Shown piece by piece: positions 9,515 to 18,477 of a stretch of 34,010 bases of DNA (the first letter of the stretch is position 1; every line of letters starts with the position of its first letter). The notes under the pieces were generated by a model, which was not told the origin of the DNA, ran no database searches, and saw nothing but the letters and a program-made list of their open reading frames with translations. Source of the DNA: Akkermansia muciniphila (GTDB taxonomy: Bacteria > Verrucomicrobiota > Verrucomicrobiia > Limisphaerales > UBA11320); contig CAMAVD010000024.1 in the NCBI GenBank assembly GCA_945861575.1, positions 1 through 34,010 on the forward strand. The letters are read 5' to 3'. The position numbers and the translations under genes were made by a program.

Positions 9515-11140
9515 TCAGGGCTTGTTGAGTTTCACATCCACCTTAGCCGGCGAGTCGGAACCTGCGACCGAGGAGTCGTGGAATGCGTAGAGATGCGAGT
9601 TGCTAGCGATGTACATCACCCCGTTTGCCACGATCGGGGTCGAGTAAACAGGGGATCCCAGATTGGTTTCGCTCAGGACCTTCTTTTCCTTCGAAACGGC
9701 AAGGATGGTTAAATCGCCGTCCTCATCGCCTACAAAGACTTTTCCGTCGGCGACGAGTGTGGAGCCCCACATGTGTGCCTTCATATCGTGTGTCCAATAG
9801 AGCTTGCCGGTCTCGGCGTCTAGGCAGTGAACAAAGCCGGAAAAGTCGGCTGCAAAGAGCAACCCAGTCGTTGGGTCGATGGAGACGGTTGAGATCGTGC
9901 GATGAATTCCTTTGTAACTCCAAATCGGTCCGGCAGCTGTGATGTCCCCGGTCTTGGTGGCGTCCAAGCAGACGAGATGGCCCACGCCTTCCCCGTGCTC
10001 CGGATCCTGGCCCGTTGCGATATAGATCCGATCCTTATAGAGGACGGGCGTTCCGTTGATCTCGCTTGGGCCCTCTGCCAGGGGATATTTGATCGGCTTT
10101 CCGTCCTTGGATTTGTACTCGGGTGGGTTGGCGTCGAACTTCCAGACGATGGGCAGAATGTTGATGTCATCTTTTTTCTTGGGCTGAACGTCGAAGGCGT
10201 AGCAGAAGCCGTCCCCTCCTCCGAAAAAGACCATCTTCTTACCCTTGACGACGCCGCTGCTCGGCGAACTCCACTGGCCGTGATAAATCCGAGGCCCGAT
10301 GCCAGCCTCATCCTCAGCCACTAGTTCACCTGTCTTTTTCTTCAGGGCTACGAAGCTGGGCGAGAGAGGCGATGGGATGTTGACATGGGTCCAGTCCTGT
10401 CCGTTCGAAGTGCAGGCGAATACGAGGTCGTCGACGATGGACACTGAGCAGTTGGAAGCGTTGTGCGGGAACACCCCAAGCTGGTCCATCATGTCATAGG
10501 ACCAGATGATATCGGCATCCTTGGGGCCGACCGGCACCGGGGGCTTGCCCGCATCTTTGACGAAGTAGGCGGCCTCTTCCTTGAAGGGGCCGTCGTTTCC
10601 GTTGGCCTGTCCGTTGATATCGAGACAGAGAACTTCGCAGCGGCTCGTCACCACGTACACTCGATTGCCTTCGACGGTGGGTGAGGAGAGCAGGCCGAGG
10701 TTTTCCCAATCGTTGACCTTACCCGACTTCAGCTTGGGCACCACAAGCTGCCACAGCAGGTCGCCGGTCTTTTCGTCGAAGCACATCAAAATGCTGCGGT
10801 CGCCCGTATGCTGGGGATCGCGAGGCGATTCGTTGTTCGTGCCAACGAAGACCTTCCCTTGGGAGACAGTGGCGTTGCCGTAGCTCTGCGATCCCAACTT
10901 TGTGACCCACTTCACATTTTTGGTGGTGGAAAGATCAATTTCCTCCGTGCCCTTCTTCATCTTGCCGGGGTCGAACGAGGACGGCAGACCTTTGGCCGGC
11001 GAGTACATGTTGCGCCCCGGGTCGTTGCCGCCCCACTGCGGCCAGTCGAGGGCGATTCCCGCCGAGGGCGCCGTCAGGGATACAGCGAGCGCCAATCCAA
11101 GCGAGGAGTTCAGTGCTGAGGAATGAAAGGCTGGTTTCAT
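9515..11140 (-). CDS. Secreted PQQ-binding-like beta-propeller repeat protein
   Basis: Signal-peptide-like N-terminus; repeated blade motifs such as LLWQLVVP, LVCLDATKTGDI, VHCLDAETGKLYWTHDM, YSTPIVANGVMYIASNSHLYAF. Confidence 0.88.
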   Translation of the reverse strand: MKPAFHSSALNSSLGLALAVSLTAPSAGIALDWPQWGGNDPGRNMYSPAKGLPSSFDPGKMKKGTEEIDLSTTKNVKWVTKLGSQSYGNATVSQGKVFVGTNNESPRDPQHTGDRSILMCFDEKTGDLLWQLVVPKLKSGKVNDWENLGLLSSPTVEGNRVYVVTSRCEVLCLDINGQANGNDGPFKEEAAYFVKDAGKPPVPVGPKDADIIWSYDMMDQLGVFPHNASNCSVSIVDDLVFACTSNGQDWTHVNIPSPLSPSFVALKKKTGELVAEDEAGIGPRIYHGQWSSPSSGVVKGKKMVFFGGGDGFCYAFDVQPKKKDDINILPIVWKFDANPPEYKSKDGKPIKYPLAEGPSEINGTPVLYKDRIYIATGQDPEHGEGVGHLVCLDATKTGDITAAGPIWSYKGIHRTISTVSIDPTTGLLFAADFSGFVHCLDAETGKLYWTHDMKAHMWGSTLVADGKVFVGDEDGDLTILAVSKEKKVLSETNLGSPVYSTPIVANGVMYIASNSHLYAFHDSSVAGSDSPAKVDVKLNKP

Positions 11141-11174
11141 GAGAGGAGGATCTTGGGGTTTGTGATGAGAGCGG

Positions 11175-13517
11175 TCAGTTGGGGGTCACCTTGACGTTGT
11201 CGATGAAGACCCGCATTTCCTGCGGTGAGAATCCGAAGAGCCCTGGCGAACCGCTCGCATGGGCGTGTTGATGGGGGACCTCCGCGGTCCATTTCTCGGG
11301 CTCGGGCTCGTCACGCCTCCATGCTTTTGCACGGATGACACCCGAGCCGTCGGGTGCAATGTCCACGCGGGTCTTTAGGGTATACCATACATTGGGAAGC
11401 CATCGGAAATTGGGAGCATCGGTGGCTGCTGGAACGCGCAGGCGCTCAAGATTGGAGTTCACCTCCAGCTTCTGGTCGTTTCCTTTGAGCACGATAATAT
11501 AGCGTTGGTTGATGACGCCCACCTCCGACATTTTCCGGCGATTTCCTTCGCTCATAATATCCGCCTGAATGGTGTAATTTTTCATGGCAGGGTCTCCCAT
11601 GAATACAGTGGCTCGCTGGAAGAACTTGTTATCGATGGTTTTGGTGAGAGCCTTGGTGCCGTCCTTGTCGCGGACCTCGAATTTAAAGCGTGCTCCAATC
11701 CAGGGGAGCGGAGGGTAGGCGAAAAGTGTGGCAGGTTCCACGGTGTTGGTCGTGGTTTCTGAAAGCGCGAAGGTCTCGAAATCGGCCTGCATCGGAAGGT
11801 TCGGGAGTACGCGTCCCCGCATATAACCCTTCAGGTTTCCCAGGCTTCCTTCAAAGGCACCCGCTGAGGGTATCGCTTCGGGCGAAGCGACGAGTTCAGC
11901 GGAGGTATTGAATGCGCCTTTCATCTGGGCTCGGACACGTGCTGTGGGAGGAATATAGCTGGCCCACTTCAGTGTGGTTGGGTCGATGCCTTCCTTCACG
12001 GTGAGCCCGTGTGCATCCAGTGAACGGACGCGGAAGCTGGCCTTTTCAGAGGGATGTAGGAGAACTTCGGAAGGAATGATTTGCAGCTGTGTGGCGGGTC
12101 CAGCGGCGGGCCATGCTTCCGCGGCGGGTGCGGACGCGAGCCCCGCGCTTTTCCCCGGCTTGCCCCAGCAATACAGCTTTCGGGTGGTTTGCACATAGAG
12201 CTTTCCGTTGTAAGCGACAGGCGTTCCAAAACAGCGGCCGTCTAACGAGATCTTGCTGAGGATCTGGCCTTCTTTGTCGCCGGGCTTGATGACGTAAAAT
12301 CCTCCGCGAGTTCCGGCTTCGGACTCGCCTGCGGTCTTGGCCTCTGGGTCGTCCAGAATCGGCACGTACAACCGTCCATCGGCATAGAGCGGGCACGCGT
12401 TTCTCTGCTCAATACCGAGCTTGATCTTCCAGAGGATTTCACCTGTGTTAGCGTCGAGGGATGAGAGGTCGCCCTTCTCAGCGACCACATAGATCCGGTC
12501 GCCGACCAGGATGGGTGAACTGGTGGACGTGGAGACATCCTTCGCCCAGAGCTCCACCTTGCTGCGCTCCACGACGACCGGCGCATTGGTGGGGTTGTCC
12601 GGTAGGACGTCTGGTATCCGCAGAGCCACCATCTGTCCGAGCTCATAGGGAGTTCCATAAATGGCAATGATCTTGTCTTGCTTATGAACCAGCACAGTGG
12701 CGTTGATGCCGGCGCGGAAGAGGGGAATGCGCCAGAGAGGTTCTCCCGTGCGTGCGTTCACGCAGACGACGCTTCCGTCCCCGGTGGCGGCGTAGAAAAC
12801 GCGGCGTCCTTTGTACCAGCCAAATTGGGGATGTGAAAAAGAATTGTCTTTCGGTCGGTCCCCTGGACCCGAAGCCCAGACGAGATCCCCTGTTTTTTTC
12901 TCGAAGGCGTAGAAGCGGTCGCCCGCCGCGCCTTGAGCGCCCCAGTTGGCCATGATTCCTCGTGTGATCACCAAATCACCATCGATAGCCGGTGTTGCTG
13001 TGCGGCTATTGGGAAAGGTCAGTCGGCCGTAAAGTTCCATCATGGAGTGCTCCCACACCCGGCGTCCGTCGGGAGTAAACGAGGCGAGGATGCCCTGCGT
13101 CCCTTGCATATACACATTCCCCGTCTCGGGATCTATGACGGGGGAGGCAGTCGAATATCGGAGGTAGATCGTGTCGCTTAGAAAATCGCTGTAAAGCTTC
13201 CGCCACTGCTGCTTGCCCGTCTCAGCATCGAAGCATGTGATGCCCTCTTGTAGCTCCGCGCCGTCTTCGAGATAGCCGTTGATATAGAGCCTTCCGTTCG
13301 CGATTACCGGGGTGGATTGCCCAGGAAAATCTGCGGTCCAGAGGGGCTTCTCCGAGCTCAGACTTTCCGGAAGCCCCGTCTCTCGGGAGACGCCCGATTG
13401 CTCCGGACCGCGCCATGAAAGCCACCCCTCCACCTCAGCGAAGGCTACGGCGGGCAATAGGGGTAGAATCAGCGTCGCTAAGAGCGACGCCCGAAATGAG
13501 GAGGTGTTTCGTTTCAT
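11175..13517 (-). CDS. Secreted PQQ-binding-like beta-propeller protein with C-terminal LamG/DUF1080-like domain
   Basis: Signal peptide MKRNTSSFRASLLATLILPLLPAVAFA; repeats ITCFDAETGKQQWRK, VVCVNARTGEPLWRIPL, LSSLDANTGEILWKIKLG; C-terminal 'NKFFQRATVFMGDPAMKNYTIQADIM...FIDNVKVTPN'. Confidence 0.88.
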   Translation of the reverse strand: MKRNTSSFRASLLATLILPLLPAVAFAEVEGWLSWRGPEQSGVSRETGLPESLSSEKPLWTADFPGQSTPVIANGRLYINGYLEDGAELQEGITCFDAETGKQQWRKLYSDFLSDTIYLRYSTASPVIDPETGNVYMQGTQGILASFTPDGRRVWEHSMMELYGRLTFPNSRTATPAIDGDLVITRGIMANWGAQGAAGDRFYAFEKKTGDLVWASGPGDRPKDNSFSHPQFGWYKGRRVFYAATGDGSVVCVNARTGEPLWRIPLFRAGINATVLVHKQDKIIAIYGTPYELGQMVALRIPDVLPDNPTNAPVVVERSKVELWAKDVSTSTSSPILVGDRIYVVAEKGDLSSLDANTGEILWKIKLGIEQRNACPLYADGRLYVPILDDPEAKTAGESEAGTRGGFYVIKPGDKEGQILSKISLDGRCFGTPVAYNGKLYVQTTRKLYCWGKPGKSAGLASAPAAEAWPAAGPATQLQIIPSEVLLHPSEKASFRVRSLDAHGLTVKEGIDPTTLKWASYIPPTARVRAQMKGAFNTSAELVASPEAIPSAGAFEGSLGNLKGYMRGRVLPNLPMQADFETFALSETTTNTVEPATLFAYPPLPWIGARFKFEVRDKDGTKALTKTIDNKFFQRATVFMGDPAMKNYTIQADIMSEGNRRKMSEVGVINQRYIIVLKGNDQKLEVNSNLERLRVPAATDAPNFRWLPNVWYTLKTRVDIAPDGSGVIRAKAWRRDEPEPEKWTAEVPHQHAHASGSPGLFGFSPQEMRVFIDNVKVTPN

Positions 13518-13683
13518 GTCAGCAGAGTGATCGTGATCGATCGCTGGATTGATAATACCTATACGTATGATTTTGGTGCAATGTTCAATTTATCGAATTG
13601 GATTCTGATTGCGGATTGTCCGGGGTGGGGGGAGCAGCTTAGTTTAGGCTCTTTCCTGGGTGGATCCACCTTGGATGAGCATC

Positions 13684-14163
13684 ATGAAATCAAAGAGAAC
13701 ACCCGATGTTTTGCCTGTCGATGCCCCGGAGCGGCGCAGGCTTCCTCCGCTGTTGCGCAAGGCGTGGTATGGCCTAAATCAGGCTTTCCGTCGTCGGATC
13801 GCACACAGTGGCATCACGCCCGACCAGTTTACAGTGATGCGGATCCTCCGCGAGACGGATGGGCTCACTCAACGGCAGTTGACCGGACTCATGAGCAGCG
13901 ATCCTAACACGGTGGCCTCGTTGCTCGAGCGGATGGAGAAGGCTGGGCTGCTCAAACGATCCCCGCATGCACGCGACCGCCGGGCGCATCAGGTCGAACT
14001 TCTTGCGGCGGGGCATCGGAAGTACGAGGAAGTACGTGAGCTTGCCGTGGCGTTGCAAACCGAGGTCTTGCAGGGGGTGGAAGAGTCCGAGAGAGAGTCC
14101 TTTCTCGGTCATCTCGCCTGCGTTGCGGCGGCCTGCCGTGTCGCTGCGGAAATGCGTGGCTAG
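13684..14163 (+). CDS. MarR-family winged-helix transcriptional regulator
   Basis: TVMRILRETDGLTQRQLTGLMSSDPNTVASLLERMEKAGLLKRSPHARDRRAHQVELLAAG matches the MarR wHTH. The ORF track starts at GTG 13660; ATGs at 13675 and 13684 are alternatives. Confidence 0.88.
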   Translation: MKSKRTPDVLPVDAPERRRLPPLLRKAWYGLNQAFRRRIAHSGITPDQFTVMRILRETDGLTQRQLTGLMSSDPNTVASLLERMEKAGLLKRSPHARDRRAHQVELLAAGHRKYEEVRELAVALQTEVLQGVEESERESFLGHLACVAAACRVAAEMRG

Positions 14164-14250
14164 CCCGCACAGTTCATAGCCCGCAACACGATTGAAGTTC
14201 GTCCGCAGTCATTCCTGTCACCGCAGATCCTACCAGCGCGCTGCGGGCTA
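14161..14250. repeat. TAGCCCGCA direct repeat plus inverted copy
   Basis: TAGCCCGCA at 14161-14169 and 14177-14185; reverse complement TGCGGGCTA at 14242-14250. Confidence 0.6.
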
Positions 14251-14254
14251 GAAG

Positions 14255-14276
14255 CAACTCCGGCAAACCGGAGTTG
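14255..14276. terminator. Perfect 9-bp stem/4-nt loop hairpin in a convergent intergenic region
   Basis: CAACTCCGG-caaa-CCGGAGTTG, 92 bp downstream of the MarR stop; no strong T tract. Confidence 0.45.
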
Positions 14277-14368
14277 GGAGAAACTCAACACTCTGTGTTC
14301 CCGCGCGTAGCGCTCATTAGCCCGGATTTTGTGCAGGATTGGCTCGGCCGACGCTTCCTAAGTCTGGA

Positions 14369-15460
14369 TCACTGGGCTGATGCCGTCTTGACGGCCTTCG
14401 TGGGCGCGTTCGTCACTCCCGCTGCGTTGCCCTTGTAATTGGCTGTGAGCCATTCCGCGAGCGAGGTGACCTGATCGGGCGTCAGTGGACCCCCGTGTTC
14501 CTGGGCGAACGCTGGCATAAGCGTCCCTGCTTTGCCTTCCTTGATCCAGTGGGTCCAATACTCGAGATTAGTGGGGTGTTTCAGGGCTTTTAGGTCGGTC
14601 ACCATGGACGCCCGGTGCTCTGCCTCGTGGCAGATGCCGCAGGACGCTGCAAAAAGCTCCTTACCCATCTTACCTTTGCCGGGTTCGACATGGCAGCTTG
14701 CGCAGTCCCCACGAAAAACAATCTGCCGATCCTGGAGAGCGAGCTGCATGTTCTGTGAGCGCCCGGCCTGGGCCTCGAACTGTGGATCGTTCGGAATGTC
14801 CGCACTTACCAGGAGAGACTTGATCCCTGCGGTGGTGTCGACGGTCACTGTCTTGACGAGTTTGCCCCGCTTCCCGCGGAGATCCAGCGTTACGTTAATC
14901 GGGCCATTGCTTCCGGGGCGGATGCGCCAGGGGGTTTCAGGGAGTTTGGCTACGGTGCATCCACAGGAGGTCCGCACCGAGTTCACCAAGACGTCCTTGT
15001 CGCAGACATTGGTCAGCCAAAAACTGAAATGAGCATTCGTTTCGCCGATCTTCGGCTTTTGTTCTTTGGACTCAGAGTCCCAGGCGAGAGACGTAGACGG
15101 AAGGAGGGGGGGAGGCGTCGCGGGAACGATGGCCGTGTTTTTGTATCCGGGAGGAGCCAGTGGCGTCGGGCGGTTGGGAAGCCCGCCATTGGGCCCTGCG
15201 AAGGGAGGGGTGAGCGACGGCTGCGATGGGTTCGCTACCGGTTGCAATCCGCCTGTGCCCACCGGGCGCGGCCTAAGCGGAGTGGTGCGAGTCGGTGGCA
15301 CGGGAGGAAGAAGAACGGGCGGTTTTGGGGCCGTAGGTTTTTGCTGGATCGCCGGACTGCCCGAAGTTTCGGGCTCAGCAGTCAGTCCGTTCGTCGCTAA
15401 ACAAAAGCACGCTGCGCCAAGGATCCCAACCTTGGTGAGAATAAGGCTGCTACGTAACAT
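14369..15460 (-). CDS. DUF1573 domain protein with C-terminal cytochrome c (two CXXCH motifs)
   Basis: DUF1573 signature NAHFSFWLTNVCDKDVLVNSVRTSCGCTVAKLP...; C-terminal CASCH and CGICH, later MPAF; proline-rich N-terminal linker. Confidence 0.85.
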   Translation of the reverse strand: MLRSSLILTKVGILGAACFCLATNGLTAEPETSGSPAIQQKPTAPKPPVLLPPVPPTRTTPLRPRPVGTGGLQPVANPSQPSLTPPFAGPNGGLPNRPTPLAPPGYKNTAIVPATPPPLLPSTSLAWDSESKEQKPKIGETNAHFSFWLTNVCDKDVLVNSVRTSCGCTVAKLPETPWRIRPGSNGPINVTLDLRGKRGKLVKTVTVDTTAGIKSLLVSADIPNDPQFEAQAGRSQNMQLALQDRQIVFRGDCASCHVEPGKGKMGKELFAASCGICHEAEHRASMVTDLKALKHPTNLEYWTHWIKEGKAGTLMPAFAQEHGGPLTPDQVTSLAEWLTANYKGNAAGVTNAPTKAVKTASAQ

Positions 15461-15492
15461 GGATTATACCATAAAAGTAAAGCCAGGATGAA

Positions 15493-15523
15493 GCGAGAAA
15501 AAAGGGTGGTGGTTTTTGCTCGC
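15493..15523. promoter_or_regulatory. Imperfect inverted repeat between divergent genes
   Basis: GCGAG-AAAAAA ... TTTTT-G-CTCGC, in the gap between the DUF1573-cytochrome gene (minus) and the beta-helix gene (plus). Confidence 0.35.
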
Positions 15524-15582
15524 CCGCCGAGCCCAATCTGCGTATCAAGATACCCTAATCATCCTTATTTGTTGTATTCGCC

Positions 15583-17565
15583 ATGACCTCATTGTCGTAC
15601 CTCTGTATTGTTTCTTTCTGCGCAGCGACGGCTCTCGTCGGACGCGCCTCTGTCATCACAGTCACCACAGCAGACAATCTCTCTGACCCCAACGATGGGG
15701 TCACTAGCTTGGTCGAAGCTCTGAATTCCGCTCAGGCAGGCGATACCATTGGATTTAATATATCAGGGGTCGGACCGCACCGTATTGTGACACCATTGGG
15801 TGGGTATCCTTTCATAGTGGTTGATGGACTCACCTTAGATGGCTATTCACAGCCCGGCGCGTCTCCCAACACGCAGCCCTTCGATCGGTCCAACACCGCG
15901 CATCTTCAGATCATTCTAGACTCGTCTGGGGAAGATCTGGCCGAGAGTTCCTATCCCGACCGTCCTGATTTGATCGCCCGGCGATCTACGCGGATGGTTT
16001 TTGAAGATGGGTCCGACATTCCTGGCTATGGGGATAGTGAGAACGGGATTCTCGCCGCGCTGAGCGCAAGAAACTTGGTTGTTCGAGGGATGAGCTTTTT
16101 AGCACGGCACACGGCTGGCAATAAAGCCGATCCTTCCATCTATGGCGTTGCACTTGCCCGGGGTGCTGTGGGGGCGAGGATACAAGGGTGCTGGTTTGGA
16201 CTCCATCCGGATGGCGCTTCCGTTCAGGGCTTCCGATCCAGCGTCGCCGCGTTTCGCTACCGAACGAACCTAGGCGGGGAGTTAGTGGAGCGGTTTTCCG
16301 GAGGATTGATCTTCGGCACGGATGGGGACGGGCATGACGATCGTGCGGAGGCGAACAGTTCCATGGGAGCCTAGATCGCTCTCGCTCTTGAGCTTCCGGG
16401 CGCAAGGATCTCCGGGAATCGGTTCAATGTCTTCCCCGACGGAGTCACTTTCCTCGATGTCCGCACCTATTGCCTGGAGCATCAAATCGGATCGATGGAG
16501 GTGCTTGAAAATGGCAGATCGCGCGAGGGAACGCTTATTGGCACCAACGGTGATGGGGTTTCGGATGCCGAGGAGCGCAATGTCATGGCTCCGGTGAATT
16601 ATCGACGACAGTTCGAGTTCTACGGGGGAACCCCTGCATCGGGAACGGTCATCGCAGGCAATCTGATTGGAGTATCTGTAGACGGACTGACCCTATATCC
16701 ACATGAATTGATTGGCACACCCGATTTAATGTCGATGGATAATGTCGGTGCGGTGCGCGTGGGATCGAATGGGGATGGTCGCAGCGACGACTTGGAGGCG
16801 AATCGAATTCATGGGCTACGCGGAAGCCGCTTTTGCGATGCAGGCCGGGCGGTGCGGATTACCGCGAGGGGGAATGAGCTTTTTGGAAATGGTTTCGATG
16901 GATTTCCGTTTTTACATCGGGATCGGGATCGTGATTTTCTCCTTTATTACGCCGACCTCCTTGAGAACGCCCCTACGTCTCCAGAGGAACTGCAGCCGGT
17001 GCTGTTGGAGGACGATGGGGCATTTCTCGTAGGGCATCTGCCTCCCGTGGATTCTGAACGGTATCCTTACTCCTTAGTGGATGTCTATCTTCGTGACCCT
17101 TCCGCGACGGCATCCGGCCGCGTTCTGCCTGGGAGACATCTGGGCAGTTTTGTTGAGGGCTCCACCCAAGATGGGAATCAGGCTTCCGGTAGCTTCCGAG
17201 TTCGAATCGAAACCGCAGAGCTTCCTGCGGAAGCTGAAGTGGTGGTGGCAGTGACCTACTCGACGACGTTCGGCGCACTGGAGGCAGGTTCGTCTGTGAC
17301 CGGGCCGGTTTCGGCAGGAATGCGCCTGTCGTCGCACCTCGTCGAATCTAAAGATGCACCGACCCTCTCTGCTCACCGGGATGGCGACGCTGTTTTAGTG
17401 TCCTGGAATGGGGTTGAAGGTCTCTTTCGTCTGGAGGTTTCAGAAGACGGCCTCGGAAGTGGGTGGCGTCCCGTGATGGGTGCTGCTGCCCATACGCTTG
17501 GCGCGAACCGTTATCGTCTGGAGACTGGCGGAATGGCTGCGTTCTATCGGCTGCGTTCCTTCTGA
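15583..17565 (+). pseudogene. Parallel beta-helix-type secreted protein interrupted by one in-frame TAG (16372-16374)
   Basis: ORFs 15583-16374 and 16495-17565 are in the same frame (912 nt apart). Codons after the TAG read continuously IALALELPGARISGNRFNVFPDGVTFLDV... into the second ORF. GT(D/N)GDG..D..E.N repeats lie on both sides of the stop. Confidence 0.8.
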
Positions 17566-17628
17566 TCCCGTTGGCTTAGGAATCGTGTCTGGACTTGTCG
17601 GAGGTCCCTCACTAAAAGCGGCAGTGTC

Positions 17629-18399
17629 TTGAGTTGTCGCATGCCATTCTTCTGCCGTCCACTGGGGGTGCTTGGGCCCCCGGAGATTTTGGGCTTTGGG
17701 TCAAGGCCGCGGGGCGCCCACGGGTTCACCTTGATTGAACTTCTCCTGGTGATCGCCATTATTGGTGTCCTTTCCAGCCTCGTGCTTCCCTCTCTGGCTC
17801 GCGCTCGTCGACAAAGCCATCGGGCAGCCTGCCTCAGTAATCTCCACCAACTTTATCTCTCCCTCCACAGCTTCGCGATGGAGAATGACGACGGCGTTCC
17901 TTTGGGCTACCGGGGAGGACGAAAGCAGTGGAATACCATGATCTACAGTGGAACGAATCGAAAGTTTGTCCTCTTCGGGCGTCTCTTCCTTGCCGATTTG
18001 ATGCCGACGCCTCGTGCACTCTACTGCCCTGCGGAGCGTTCCCCGGGACAGGCCTACAACACCTCCGAAAATCCGTGGCCCCCTGGGCAGGGGAGCGTCA
18101 GCGTTCAGGGCGGCTACGGTGGATTGCCTTCGGTGGACTGGGGACAGGAAGACTTGCCTGCTCGCCTTCCGCGCTGGACCGATTATTCCGATCGCGTTCT
18201 GCTGTCGGATACCCTCAGCCTTCCCGAGAGGGTGGATTCACGTCATCGGGAGGGTGTGAATGTTACTGTGGGTGATGGCAGCGCCCGCTGGGTTCCCCGG
18301 GGGGTCTTCCAGGCACCTCTGCAGAAGTGTGAAGGTCTTAGCTCTGCTAACAACGATGCTCAGGATGAGGTTTGGGCTTCCCTGAATCTTCAGCGTTGA
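17629..18399 (+). CDS. Type IV pilin-like / prepilin-type N-terminal cleavage-methylation protein (DUF1559-like)
   Basis: HGFTLIELLLVIAIIGVLSSLVLPSLARARRQSHRAACLSNLHQLYLSL. Confidence 0.88.
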   Translation: MSCRMPFFCRPLGVLGPPEILGFGSRPRGAHGFTLIELLLVIAIIGVLSSLVLPSLARARRQSHRAACLSNLHQLYLSLHSFAMENDDGVPLGYRGGRKQWNTMIYSGTNRKFVLFGRLFLADLMPTPRALYCPAERSPGQAYNTSENPWPPGQGSVSVQGGYGGLPSVDWGQEDLPARLPRWTDYSDRVLLSDTLSLPERVDSRHREGVNVTVGDGSARWVPRGVFQAPLQKCEGLSSANNDAQDEVWASLNLQR

Positions 18400-18431
18400 G
18401 GGGTCATTCCTTTCGTCAACGGAGTCTTCTA

Positions 18432-18463
18432 AGGGCTCGCTGGAAACCTTTCCAACGAGCCCT
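18432..18463. terminator. Long hairpin between convergent ORFs
   Basis: AGGGCTCGCTGGAAA-cc-TTTCCAACGAGCCCT: 15-bp arms with a single non-Watson-Crick position, which would be a G-U pair in minus-strand RNA. Confidence 0.65.
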
Positions 18464-18477
18464 GTGCACCTCTTAAC

